From Alkalibacter saccharofermentans DSM 14828 (lineage in GTDB: Bacteria; Bacillota; Clostridia; Eubacteriales; Alkalibacteraceae): a stretch of 64,000 nt of DNA. The notes under the pieces are model-generated. The model did not search any database, was not told the DNA's origin, and saw nothing but the letters and a program-made list of their open reading frames with translations. Positions 1 through 8,830 of this stretch are shown here, piece by piece. Each line of letters opens with the position of its first letter. Positions within the stretch are counted from its first letter, which is position 1. The position numbers and the translations under genes are program-made. Location: NCBI RefSeq assembly GCF_900128885.1, contig NZ_FQTU01000002.1:169008-233007 (forward strand). Reading direction: 5' to 3'.

Positions 1-150
1 CTGCCCCAAAGGGTTACAGGAATTCTTAAATGTAAAAATCCCAGGTGCATAACCCAGTACGAAAAGGTAAGAGACATAGATTTTATTTTGGCTGACCCGA
101 AAAAAAGAACTTACAGATGCGAATACTGTGATTCCCATACATCACTTTAG
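1..150 (+). CDS. pyrI: Aspartate carbamoyltransferase regulatory chain, C-terminal end (partial)
   Basis: The window opens inside this gene; 49 codons and a TAG stop remain. The fragment carries the zinc domain of PyrI: CKNPRC and CEYC supply the four cysteines (residues 11, 16, 40 and 43 of the fragment), and the KCKNPRCITQYE segment is typical of the family. In PyrI this domain contacts the catalytic PyrB trimers. Whether it is a separate PyrI or the end of a PyrB-PyrI fusion cannot be seen. It ends 8 bases before pyrC, so it belongs to the same operon. Confidence 0.88.
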   Translation: MPQRVTGILKCKNPRCITQYEKVRDIDFILADPKKRTYRCEYCDSHTSL

Positions 151-158
151 GAGGAAAT

Positions 159-1310
159 ATGATAATAACAAATGTAACCTTAGTCGACTGCGAAAAAGCT
201 TTAAAAGGAAGCGTGGTAATAGAGGGCGGCACCATTAAAGAGGTGACGGAAAAAATGATGGATTTAGGAGAAGATATCATTGATGGTCGGGGCATGACGC
301 TGATGCCTGCTTTTATAGACATGCATGCTCATCTAAGAGAGCCGGGATATGAATACAAGGAAGACCTTCAGACTGGAATGAGCGCCGCTCTAAAAGGTGG
401 ATTTGTCCATTTATGCGCAATGGCCAATACAAATCCAGTAATGGACGATGAACAAAAGATAGCAACAATAATGCAAAGATCCGAAAAGCTGAATCTTTGC
501 GATCTCACTCAGGTAAGCGCAGTAACAAAGGGCTTTGAAGATGATGAGACCTCATTTGTAAACTTTGAAAAAATAAGACCCCTTACCAAGATGTTTTCCA
601 ATGACGGAAAGAACATGGGAGATGAAGAGGCGATGAAAAAAGCTCTTGTTAATTCAAAGGATCTGGACTTCATACTTTCCTGCCACTGCGAGCCGGAGAC
701 GGAAATGGTTGAAAAATATGTTGAAACTGCTAAGAAAGTGGGGGGGAACCTGCATATATGCCATATAAGCCTAAAGTCCACGCTAGATGCAATAGCAAAG
801 GCCAAAGATGAAGGGATAAACATAACCTGTGAGGTAACGCCGCACCATATTTTCGATTATGGATTAGACTACAAGGTGGCCCCGCCTTTTGCCTCGGAAA
901 AGGACGTAGAGGCCTTGCTGGAGGGAATTAAATCAGGGAAGATAGACGTTTGCGCAACTGATCATGCCCCCCACAGCTTTGAGGATAAGGAAAAAGGAAT
1001 GCCAGGGATATCAAATATTGAATACGCATTTTCAGCTTATCACACGGTATTTGAAAAAAATGGCATAGATATATCGAAGTTAAGCGAAATGTTAAGTGAA
1101 AAGCCTGCAAAGATGTTGGGACTTAACATGGGCAAGATAAAGCCTGGGATGGAAGCGAACCTGGTACTGGCAGATTTGAAAGAAGAATACGAAATCAACC
1201 CGGCAAGCTTTTTGTCAAAGGGGAAAAACACTCCCTTTGCAGGGCGAAAGGTAAAGGGGAAAATCCTTATGACTATAAAAAGGGGAGAAATCAAATATGA
1301 TAATAGATAA
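159..1310 (+). CDS. pyrC: Dihydroorotase
   Basis: Amidohydrolase that interconverts carbamoyl-aspartate and dihydroorotate, third step of UMP synthesis. The metal motif DMHAHLREPG is at residues 54-63, further ligands are likely in HCEPE (about 178) and CHISL (about 202), and the DHAPH motif with the catalytic aspartate is at residues 268-272. Length 383 is a little short of the usual type I enzyme (about 420). The ATG follows AGGAGGAAAT. The gene overlaps pyrF by 14 bases, which suggests translational coupling. Confidence 0.95.
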   Translation: MIITNVTLVDCEKALKGSVVIEGGTIKEVTEKMMDLGEDIIDGRGMTLMPAFIDMHAHLREPGYEYKEDLQTGMSAALKGGFVHLCAMANTNPVMDDEQKIATIMQRSEKLNLCDLTQVSAVTKGFEDDETSFVNFEKIRPLTKMFSNDGKNMGDEEAMKKALVNSKDLDFILSCHCEPETEMVEKYVETAKKVGGNLHICHISLKSTLDAIAKAKDEGINITCEVTPHHIFDYGLDYKVAPPFASEKDVEALLEGIKSGKIDVCATDHAPHSFEDKEKGMPGISNIEYAFSAYHTVFEKNGIDISKLSEMLSEKPAKMLGLNMGKIKPGMEANLVLADLKEEYEINPASFLSKGKNTPFAGRKVKGKILMTIKRGEIKYDNR

Positions 1311-2151
1311 TCTTTACAACGAAGCAAAGGGTAAAAGTCCGGTCTGCCTGGGCCTTGATACAGATGAAAGCTACTTGCCAAAGTGCATAAGCGATCTTGG
1401 CGAAGGGGTTGCAGATAAGATATTTAAGTTTAATAAAGACATAGTAGATCATACAAAAGACATCGTATCATGCTACAAGGTTCAAATAGCATACTATGAG
1501 GCCCTTGGGCTGGAAGGCATGAAGGCTTATGCAAAGACCATGGATTATATAAGGGAAAGCGGATCTATTTCAATAGGGGACATAAAAAGAGGGGACATCG
1601 CAGCAACGGGAGAAAAGTACGCCACGGGACATTTTCAAGGAGATTTCGAAGCTGATATAATTACGGTAAACGGATATATGGGAGAAGACGCCATATCGCC
1701 ATTTTATCCATACCTTAAAGAAAAAGGGAAAGGACTCTTCGTGCTATTGAGGACCTCAAACAAAAGCGCAGTGGATCTTCAAGATGTAGAAGCAGGTGGA
1801 CAAAAAGTTTACCTTCACATGGGAGATCTTATAAAAAAATGGGGAGAAGGATTTATAGGAGAAAGCGGATTTAGCTCCATAGGATCTGTCGTGGGATTAA
1901 CCTACCCTGATGAGTTTTATATGCTGTCAAAAACATATCCGAACATGTTTTTTCTAGTGCCTGGATACGGCGCCCAGGGAGGAACGGGAAAAGACCTTGC
2001 CAGGATTTTAAAGGAAAGTGCCTGTGCGGTAGTAAATTCTTCTAGGGGGCTGATAACTGCTCACAAGAACAAGACAGAAGATACGGATTATGCACAACAT
2101 ATTAGAAATGCCGCTTTGGCTATGAAGGGGGATATAACCCGTTGGCTGTGA
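1297..2151 (+). CDS. pyrF: Orotidine 5'-phosphate decarboxylase
   Basis: Decarboxylates OMP to UMP, the last step of the pathway. The signature GDIKRGDIAATG lies at residues 94-105, with Lys97 and Asp95/Asp100 as the expected catalytic charge network. At 284 residues it is the long form of the enzyme found in clostridia and mycobacteria rather than the short E. coli type. ATG start inside the end of pyrC; the GPGYGAQGG-like phosphate loop appears as VPGYGAQGG near residue 221. Confidence 0.95.
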   Translation: MIIDNLYNEAKGKSPVCLGLDTDESYLPKCISDLGEGVADKIFKFNKDIVDHTKDIVSCYKVQIAYYEALGLEGMKAYAKTMDYIRESGSISIGDIKRGDIAATGEKYATGHFQGDFEADIITVNGYMGEDAISPFYPYLKEKGKGLFVLLRTSNKSAVDLQDVEAGGQKVYLHMGDLIKKWGEGFIGESGFSSIGSVVGLTYPDEFYMLSKTYPNMFFLVPGYGAQGGTGKDLARILKESACAVVNSSRGLITAHKNKTEDTDYAQHIRNAALAMKGDITRWL

Positions 2152-2849
2152 TTATCGAAAATAAAAACTTGGGAGACGGAATGTATCTCATGAAAACGGA
2201 TTGTACAAAAAAATCAAGCCCTGGACAGTTCTATATGGTCAGGGGATGGGATAAGTACCCTCTTCTTTCAAGACCAATCAGCATTTTTGACTGGGACGGC
2301 ATGACAACGAGCTTTTTGTACAGGGTCGTGGGAGAAGGAACAGAGATCTTGTCTAAGATGACAAAGGGCATGGAGGTTGTTCTTCACGGTCCATACGGGA
2401 ACGGATTTCCGGACATCAAGGAGGATACTGTCACTTTGATAGGTGGCGGAATAGGAACTGCCCCCCTATATCATACGGCCAAGGAGCTTAAAAAAAGAGA
2501 CCCAAATAAAAATATCAAGCTATATCTGGGGTTTGAAAATAAAAGTGACGCTGCAAAAGAATTTGAAAGCTTAGATGCCGAAGTAATAGTACGCTACGGC
2601 GGATATATAACGGATTTCGTGGATTATGAAAATGCTGGGACCATACTTACGTGCGGACCGGAGATAATGATGAAGGCAGCCTTTGAAAGATCTAAGCCTT
2701 ACGAATCAAAGGTTTACGTTTCCATGGAAAAGAGAATGGCCTGTGGCGTCGGAGCTTGCTTAGGGTGCACATGCAAGACTGAAGGTGGAAACAAGAGGAC
2801 TTGCAAGGAAGGTCCGGTATTTGAGGGAGGTGAAGTATTCTTTGAGTAG
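2142..2849 (+). CDS. pyrK: Dihydroorotate dehydrogenase B, electron-transfer subunit
   Basis: FAD and [2Fe-2S] subunit that passes electrons from PyrD to NAD+. An N-terminal FAD-binding barrel with the RPISI motif is followed by an NAD-binding part (GGGIGTAPL) and a C-terminal cluster with cysteines in CGVGACLGCTC and the following TCKEG. The best start is the TTG at 2142, overlapping pyrF by 10 bases; a GTG at 2148 is the alternative. Presence of PyrK shows that the PyrD next to it is the class 1B, NAD-linked type, as expected in an anaerobe. Confidence 0.95.
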   Translation: MAVIIENKNLGDGMYLMKTDCTKKSSPGQFYMVRGWDKYPLLSRPISIFDWDGMTTSFLYRVVGEGTEILSKMTKGMEVVLHGPYGNGFPDIKEDTVTLIGGGIGTAPLYHTAKELKKRDPNKNIKLYLGFENKSDAAKEFESLDAEVIVRYGGYITDFVDYENAGTILTCGPEIMMKAAFERSKPYESKVYVSMEKRMACGVGACLGCTCKTEGGNKRTCKEGPVFEGGEVFFE

Positions 2850-3744
2850 ACTCGTTACTAAACTGGTTGATTATGAAATGAAAAACCCGGTGATAGCTGC
2901 ATCAGGAACATACGGATACGGAGAAGATTACAAGGATTACTATGATCCTTCTGTCTTAGGAGGAATATCTTCAAAGGGGCTTACCCTTAATCCTAAACCG
3001 GGAAACAATGGGATCAGGCTTTGGGAAACACCAAGTGGTCTTTTAAACAGCATCGGTCTTGAGAATCCTGGTGTAAAAGCTTTTGTAGAAAACAGCATTT
3101 CGAAGATGAAGGCTATAGATTCCATGCTTATCGTAAACTTGGGTGGAGACAATCTGGAAGAATATCTGGAAGGCGCAAGCATTCTTAATGGATATCCCAT
3201 AGATTTCATCGAGCTTAACATATCTTGCCCAAATGTAAAGGCTGGGGGCATGGCCTTTGGGATGCAGTGCGATAGCGCAGGATTTATTACCCGGGAAATA
3301 AAAAAAATAAGCAAGCACCCGGTAATGGTCAAGCTTTCTCCAAACGCTCCAAGCGTGTCTGACATTGCAATTTCATGTCAGGAAAACGGGGCTGATGCAG
3401 TGTCCTTGGTAAATACCTTTCAGGGCATGGCTATAGACATTAGAAACAAAAGGGCCGTGTTCAGCAACATGTATGCGGGACTTTCAGGTCCTGCAATAAA
3501 GCCTATCGCTCTTCGGATGGTGCATCAGACAGCAAAAGCTGTATCCATACCGGTAGTAGGTCTTGGGGGCATAAGCTCCTGGCAGGATGCTGTAGAATTT
3601 ATTATGGCAGGAGCCACAGCTATTCAGATAGGCACCGGGAACTTTCCGAATCCAAATCTGGGCAAAGAGATAGTAGAAGGCCTTGAGAAGTACTGTGAGG
3701 ACAATGGACTTAAGAACATATCAGAGATAAGAGGCATTATATAG
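2842..3744 (+). CDS. pyrD: Dihydroorotate dehydrogenase B, catalytic subunit
   Basis: FMN enzyme oxidising dihydroorotate to orotate. NPVIAASGTYGYG near the N-terminus and NISCPNVKAGG in the middle are class 1 signatures; the cysteine in NISCPNVK is the catalytic base of class 1B enzymes, while fumarate-linked and quinone-linked types differ. I chose the TTG at 2842 (about 300 residues, preceded by GGGAGGTG), which overlaps pyrK by 8 bases; GTG 2830 is possible. The upstream ATG at 2785 would add residues encoded within pyrK and is unlikely. Confidence 0.93.
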   Translation: MSRLVTKLVDYEMKNPVIAASGTYGYGEDYKDYYDPSVLGGISSKGLTLNPKPGNNGIRLWETPSGLLNSIGLENPGVKAFVENSISKMKAIDSMLIVNLGGDNLEEYLEGASILNGYPIDFIELNISCPNVKAGGMAFGMQCDSAGFITREIKKISKHPVMVKLSPNAPSVSDIAISCQENGADAVSLVNTFQGMAIDIRNKRAVFSNMYAGLSGPAIKPIALRMVHQTAKAVSIPVVGLGGISSWQDAVEFIMAGATAIQIGTGNFPNPNLGKEIVEGLEKYCEDNGLKNISEIRGII

Positions 3745-3781
3745 ATAAAAAAGCCATAACATAAAACTGGAGGTAGTGGAA

Positions 3782-4354
3782 ATGGATAAACAGATAATAG
3801 ATATATTAAAGGAAACAGAAGCGTTTTTGGAGGGTCACTTCCTTCTGTCATCGGGAAAGCACAGCAAAGGCTACGTTCAGTGTGCAAAGGTGCTAAGGTT
3901 TCCGGACAAGGCAGCCAAGGTCCTAGAGCCTGTAGTAGATAAGATTAAAGGTCTTGGAATAGAAAAGGTGGTAGGTCCGGCGATGGGAGGAGTAATCGTA
4001 TCCTACGAGCTGGGAAGACAGCTAGGAAAGGAAGCGGTATTTACCGAAAGAAAAGACGGGCAAATGGAGCTAAGAAGAGGCTTTGAAATTATAAAAGGCG
4101 AAAAAGTCATAATCGCAGAAGACGTAGTCACCACGGGAAAATCCACTATAGAGACCAAAGAGGTATTAGAAGCCCTTGGCGCCGAAGTGGTGGGAGTCGC
4201 ATGTATAGCAGACAGAAGGCCTGAAGGCGTTGAAGTGGGAATGCCTGTTTTTAGCGCCGTCAAGCTTAACATAGAAACATTTGACGCTTCAGACTGTCCT
4301 GCCTGCAAAGCAGGAGAGCCTGTGGTAAAGCCTGGCAGCAGGGGAAACATGTAA
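3782..4354 (+). CDS. pyrE: Orotate phosphoribosyltransferase
   Basis: Joins orotate and PRPP to give OMP. The PRPP motif reads VIIAEDVVTTGKST (type I PRTase, acidic pair E-D). The ATG at 3782 sits 8 bases after GGAGG; an in-frame GTG at 3776 is too close to the ribosome site. About 190 residues, typical for the clostridial form, with a cysteine pair (CPAC) near the C-terminus. It lies 37 bases after pyrD and 12 bases before carA. Confidence 0.95.
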   Translation: MDKQIIDILKETEAFLEGHFLLSSGKHSKGYVQCAKVLRFPDKAAKVLEPVVDKIKGLGIEKVVGPAMGGVIVSYELGRQLGKEAVFTERKDGQMELRRGFEIIKGEKVIIAEDVVTTGKSTIETKEVLEALGAEVVGVACIADRRPEGVEVGMPVFSAVKLNIETFDASDCPACKAGEPVVKPGSRGNM

Positions 4355-4366
4355 TTGGAGGGTAAA

Positions 4367-5434
4367 ATGAGAGCATATTTGCAATTAGAAAACGGCATGA
4401 TATTTGAAGGAACTGCTTTTGGAAAGATACAGGAGATTTCTGGGGAGGTCGTCTTCAATACAGGGATGACAGGTTATCAGGAGCTTATGACAGACCCATC
4501 ATATTACGGTCAAATCGTCACCATGACCTATCCACTGATCGGCAACTACGGAATCAACTTGGAAGACTTTGAATCAGACGGTCCAAAAATAAGAGCGCTG
4601 ATCGTAAGGGAAAGATCCAAAAGCCCAAGCAACTTCAGGTGCGAGATGGACTTGGACAGCTACCTTAAATACAGCGGAGTCACAGGGTTGGAGGGAATTG
4701 ATACCAGAGCACTGACAAAGACAATTAGAGAAAAAGGGACCATGAAGGGCGTAATAACAACTAGGATGCTAACAGCTACAGAGCTTAGGAAAAAACTTGG
4801 AGCATATGACAATTCAAAAGCTGTCTATAAAGTAACAACAAAGGAAAGCTATATAGTAGAAGGAACAGGAAAGCACGTTGCCGTGATGGACTTTGGAATC
4901 AAGAATAATATTATTGAGTCTTTCAAGGAAAAAAACTGTAAAGTAACGGTTTTCCCCGCCACTGCAAGCTGGGAAGAAGTGCTTGGGGTAAATCCTGACG
5001 GGGTGTTCTTGTCAAACGGACCTGGAGATCCAAAGGATTATATGGATATTATAGAAAATGTAAAGGTGCTTGTAGATAAAAAGCCTACTATCGGAATCTG
5101 CCTGGGGCATCAGCTGATAGCGTTAGCCCTTGGAGGAGAGACAAAAAAACTTAAATTCGGTCACAGGGGATGCAACCACCCGGTTAAAGACATTAAACAG
5201 GACAGGGTGTATATAACTAGTCAAAATCACGGTTATGTGGTGACAAAGGTGCCTGAGAGCATGGAAGTTACTCACGTGAGCATGAATGATGAGAGCATAG
5301 AGGGGCTAAGACACAAGGATAAACCGGTGATGAGCGTACAGTTTCACCCGGAGGCTTCACCGGGACCATCGGATTCTGATTATATATTTGAGCATTTCAT
5401 AGAAGTATTGGAGGAGGTGGGTCACAATGCCTAA
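4367..5434 (+). CDS. carA: Carbamoyl-phosphate synthase small (glutaminase) subunit
   Basis: Class I glutamine amidotransferase that feeds ammonia to CarB. The C-terminal domain has the nucleophile elbow GICLGHQL and the His-Glu pair FHPEASPGP; the N-terminal CarA domain begins with LENGMIFEGTAFG. The ATG at 4367 is preferred over TTG 4355, which lies in the ribosome site (GGAGGG). It overlaps carB by 8 bases. Its place in the pyr operon, with no arginine genes nearby, implies a pyrimidine-dedicated enzyme. Confidence 0.96.
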   Translation: MRAYLQLENGMIFEGTAFGKIQEISGEVVFNTGMTGYQELMTDPSYYGQIVTMTYPLIGNYGINLEDFESDGPKIRALIVRERSKSPSNFRCEMDLDSYLKYSGVTGLEGIDTRALTKTIREKGTMKGVITTRMLTATELRKKLGAYDNSKAVYKVTTKESYIVEGTGKHVAVMDFGIKNNIIESFKEKNCKVTVFPATASWEEVLGVNPDGVFLSNGPGDPKDYMDIIENVKVLVDKKPTIGICLGHQLIALALGGETKKLKFGHRGCNHPVKDIKQDRVYITSQNHGYVVTKVPESMEVTHVSMNDESIEGLRHKDKPVMSVQFHPEASPGPSDSDYIFEHFIEVLEEVGHNA

Positions 5435-8400
5435 AAGAGAAGATGTAAAGAAAGTACTGGTCATAGGTTCGGGGCCCATTGTAATCGGCCAGGCGGCAGA
5501 GTTTGACTATTCCGGAGCCCAGGCATGTCAAAGCCTAAAAGAGGAAGGGGTAGAGGTAGTCCTTATCAACTCAAACCCGGCTACCATAATGACTGACAGA
5601 GAAGTGGCGGACAAGGTGTATATCGAACCGATAACCTTGGAGTACGTTGAAAAGATAATAGCAAGGGAACGTCCTGACAGCCTTCTGGCAGGTATGGGGG
5701 GCCAAACAGGCCTTAACATGGCAATAGAGCTTTTCGACAAGAAGATACTGGAAAAATACAACGTAAAGGTAATAGGAACTTCCATAGAATCAATCAAAAA
5801 AGGCGAAGACAGGGAAGAGTTTAGAGCCTTGATGGATGAAATAAACCAGCCGGTTATAGAAAGCAAGACTGTAGTCAGCCTCGAGGAGGCTAAAAGCTAC
5901 GCTCTTGACCTGGGATACCCTGTAGTGGTAAGGCCGGCATACACCCTTGGAGGCGCAGGTGGTGGGATTGCAGAAACGGAAGAAGAGCTTGTTGCCATTG
6001 CATCCAGAGGCCTTCAGCTGAGCCGAGTAAGCCAAGTGCTTATAGAGAAGAGTATCAAGGGTTGGAAGGAAATAGAATATGAAGTAATGAGGGACTCCAA
6101 GGGCAACTGTATTACCGTATGTAATATGGAGAATATAGATCCTGTAGGAATACACACTGGAGACAGCATAGTAGTGGCTCCCAGCCAGACTCTAAGTGAC
6201 AAGGAATATCAGATGCTAAGGAAGGCATCTCTTGATATCCTTGAAGCGGTAGGCATAGAAGGGGGCTGCAACGTTCAGCTAGCGCTAGATCCTCATAGCT
6301 TCAAGTACGCTGTAATTGAAATAAACCCAAGGGTTAGCCGTTCTTCGGCGCTAGCTTCAAAGGCGACAGGATACCCAATTGCCAAAGTAGCTGCAAAGAT
6401 AGCTCTTGGATACGGCTTGGATGAGATAAAAAATGCAGTTACAAAAAAGACCTACGCTTGCTTTGAGCCAAGCCTTGACTACGTTGTAATCAAGATACCA
6501 AAGTGGCCTTTCGACAAGTTCTACGGAGCTGACAGAAAATTGGGAACTAAGATGATGGCTACAGGTGAAGTCATGGCTATAGGAAACAACTTTGAAAGCG
6601 CGTTCTTAAAGGGGCTTAGATCTCTTGAAATAAAAAAGTACGCTTTAGACCATAAAGGCGCAAAAGAGCTTACCCTGGCAGAGCTTAAGGAAAAAGTGCT
6701 GTATCCAAACGACGAGAGGATGTTCTATCTGGCAGAGATGCTAAGATGGGGATACGACATGCACAAGCTTTCAAAGGATACGGGAATCGACATATTCTTC
6801 CTGGACAAAATAAAGTGGATCGTCGATCAAGAGGAAAAGCTTAAACTAATGAATGTAGACCAGCTCACCAAAGAGAAGCTGACCATGTTAAAGCAAAAAG
6901 GGTTTTCGGACAAGGGGTTGGCGGATCTGCTTAAGACCGAGCCGAACCACATATACGAGCTTAGAAGAATGTGGGACATCATAGCCTCATACAAAATGGT
7001 GGATACCTGTGCAGGAGAGTTCGAGGCACTTACGCCCTATTACTATTCTACATATGACAAGGAAGACGAAGTAGTATGCAACAGCGGCAAAAAAGTCATG
7101 GTAATAGGTTCGGGTCCTATAAGGATAGGCCAGGGCATAGAGTTTGACTACTGCAGCGTTCACTGCGTTAAAGCTTTGAGGGATATGGGCATAGAGACGA
7201 TCATAGTAAACAACAACCCTGAAACGGTAAGTACAGATTTTAATATTTCGGATAAGCTCTACTTTGAGCCTTTGACTGAGGAGGATACCTACAACATCAT
7301 CGAAAAGGAAAAGCCTGATGGGGTGATCTTGCAGTTTGGAGGTCAGACGGCCATCAAGCTTGCGAGATTCTTTAAGGAGATGAACGTGCCTATACTGGGG
7401 ACAGATCCGGATTCCATCGACGAATCGGAAGATCGAGAAAAGTTTGAAGAGATACTTGAAAAGCTAAACATAGACCGTCCCAAGGGCAAGGGCGTCTGGA
7501 ACATGGAAGAGGGCATGAAGTGGTCAAGCCAGCTAGGATACCCGGTTTTGGTAAGGCCTTCATATGTTCTCGGGGGACAGGGCATGGAGATATGCTACGA
7601 TGACAGTGAGCTTGAATTTTACCTCAAGGACGCATTTGAAAAGGACGGGAAAAACCCTGTTTTGATAGATAAGTACATCGAGGGGATGGAAATAGAGGTA
7701 GATGCCATATGCGACGGAGAGGATATCCTTATCCCAGGCATAATGGAGCACCTTGAGCGAGCTGGAATACACTCCGGAGACAGCATCAGCATATATCCAC
7801 CTGTAAACATCAGCGATTCCATAAAGGAAAAGATTTTGGACTACACTAAAAAGATGGCTGTAGCATTAAGGGTAAAAGGGATGGTCAACATACAGTTTAT
7901 TGAAAACAGCGGAGAGCTTTACATAATAGAGGTAAACCCAAGATCAAGCCGTACCGTTCCTTATATCAGCAAGGTAACGGGAGTTCCTGTCATCGATATA
8001 GCAACCAAGGTTATGATGGGCGAAAAGCTAAAAGATATGGAATACGGAAGAGATGTTTATCCTGAAGCTAAGCTTACATGCGTGAAGGTTCCGGTATTTT
8101 CAACGGAGAAGCTGCCGAAGGTAGAGGCCAGCTTGGGTCCTGAGATGAGATCCACCGGAGAGGTTCTGGGTGTTGGAGAAAACTTTAAAGAGGCTCTGTA
8201 CAAAGGCCTCATTGCAGCGGGAGTTGACATGTCTTCAAGAAAGAGAAAGGTCGTCGCAACAGTAAGACCCAAAGACAAGGAAGAGTTCATGCCTCTTGCG
8301 AAAAAGATGGCGGAAATGGGATATGAATTCTATGCCACTGAAAACACGGCAAAGAGACTGGACGAAATGGGAATAAAGGCTTCAAGAATCAATAAGATCG

Positions 8401-8642
8401 AGGAAGGCTACCCTACAATAATAGACGTAATAAGAGAGCAGGGCATCGATATGGTGTTCAATACTCCTACAAAAGGCAACGACTCTAAAAGAGACGGCTT
8501 TGCAATAAGAAGGACAGCCATAGAATCATCAGTGGAGCTTATGACAAATCTGGACAAGGCTGGAGCGATGATAGATATACTCCACGAAAAGATTTCAGAA
8601 AACAAGACCGACGTATACGAGCTGTCAGAATACGGGAAGTAA
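5427..8642 (+). CDS. carB: Carbamoyl-phosphate synthase large subunit
   Basis: Makes carbamoyl phosphate from bicarbonate, ammonia and two ATP. The protein of 1071 residues has the expected duplicated design: two synthetase halves, each opening with a GSGPI-IGQ-EFDY motif (near residues 15 and 560) and each with an ATP-grasp fold (RPAYTLGGAGGG; RPSYVLGGQGME), and a C-terminal MGS-like allosteric domain from about residue 935 (NTPTKG). It is the last gene of the operon, with a terminator just downstream. Confidence 0.97.
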   Translation: MPKREDVKKVLVIGSGPIVIGQAAEFDYSGAQACQSLKEEGVEVVLINSNPATIMTDREVADKVYIEPITLEYVEKIIARERPDSLLAGMGGQTGLNMAIELFDKKILEKYNVKVIGTSIESIKKGEDREEFRALMDEINQPVIESKTVVSLEEAKSYALDLGYPVVVRPAYTLGGAGGGIAETEEELVAIASRGLQLSRVSQVLIEKSIKGWKEIEYEVMRDSKGNCITVCNMENIDPVGIHTGDSIVVAPSQTLSDKEYQMLRKASLDILEAVGIEGGCNVQLALDPHSFKYAVIEINPRVSRSSALASKATGYPIAKVAAKIALGYGLDEIKNAVTKKTYACFEPSLDYVVIKIPKWPFDKFYGADRKLGTKMMATGEVMAIGNNFESAFLKGLRSLEIKKYALDHKGAKELTLAELKEKVLYPNDERMFYLAEMLRWGYDMHKLSKDTGIDIFFLDKIKWIVDQEEKLKLMNVDQLTKEKLTMLKQKGFSDKGLADLLKTEPNHIYELRRMWDIIASYKMVDTCAGEFEALTPYYYSTYDKEDEVVCNSGKKVMVIGSGPIRIGQGIEFDYCSVHCVKALRDMGIETIIVNNNPETVSTDFNISDKLYFEPLTEEDTYNIIEKEKPDGVILQFGGQTAIKLARFFKEMNVPILGTDPDSIDESEDREKFEEILEKLNIDRPKGKGVWNMEEGMKWSSQLGYPVLVRPSYVLGGQGMEICYDDSELEFYLKDAFEKDGKNPVLIDKYIEGMEIEVDAICDGEDILIPGIMEHLERAGIHSGDSISIYPPVNISDSIKEKILDYTKKMAVALRVKGMVNIQFIENSGELYIIEVNPRSSRTVPYISKVTGVPVIDIATKVMMGEKLKDMEYGRDVYPEAKLTCVKVPVFSTEKLPKVEASLGPEMRSTGEVLGVGENFKEALYKGLIAAGVDMSSRKRKVVATVRPKDKEEFMPLAKKMAEMGYEFYATENTAKRLDEMGIKASRINKIEEGYPTIIDVIREQGIDMVFNTPTKGNDSKRDGFAIRRTAIESSVELMTNLDKAGAMIDILHEKISENKTDVYELSEYGK

Positions 8643-8656
8643 AAGATATTATATAG

Positions 8657-8688
8657 ACCAGGGCCTATAGCAGGCTCTGGTTTGTTTT
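8657..8688 (+). terminator. Rho-independent terminator of the pyr operon
   Basis: ACCAGGGCC (8657-8665) pairs with GGCTCTGGT (8673-8681) with one G-U pair around a 7-base loop, followed by TTGTTTT. It lies 14 bases after the carB stop. Confidence 0.85.
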
Positions 8689-8738
8689 AATGCAATTTTC
8701 TTGTAATCAAGAAAGTGAAAAGAGGAGCTTTTGTTCTA

Positions 8739-8767
8739 TTGAAAATATATTCAATATTGAAAATACT
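8739..8767 (+). promoter_or_regulatory. Candidate sigma-A promoter of the RLP gene, with internal repeats
   Basis: TTGAAA (8739-8744) and AATACT (8762-8767) are 17 bases apart. The -35 hexamer lies within an inverted repeat TTGAA-N6-TTCAA (8739-8754), and TTGAAAATA occurs twice (8739-8747 and 8757-8765). A regulator could bind here; none is identified. Confidence 0.45.
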
Positions 8768-8830
8768 TTAGAAGAGGGTTAATATTAAGGTGAACATGTC
8801 TAGTCAAACCATTAACTGGGAGGTAAAAGT

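Noticed and set aside
509..823. Minus-strand reading frame inside pyrC
   Set aside because: It lies wholly opposite a well-recognised gene, lacks a ribosome site and resembles no protein; the same applies to the many antisense frames over carB, the moe genes, pabB and dctM.
4355..4366. TTG start for carA
   Set aside because: The TTG is part of the ribosome site; ATG 4367 gives the family N-terminus.
5427..8642. Antisense and nested frames in carB as extra genes
   Set aside because: carB is continuous over 1071 codons with all domains; the shadows carry no recognisable motif.
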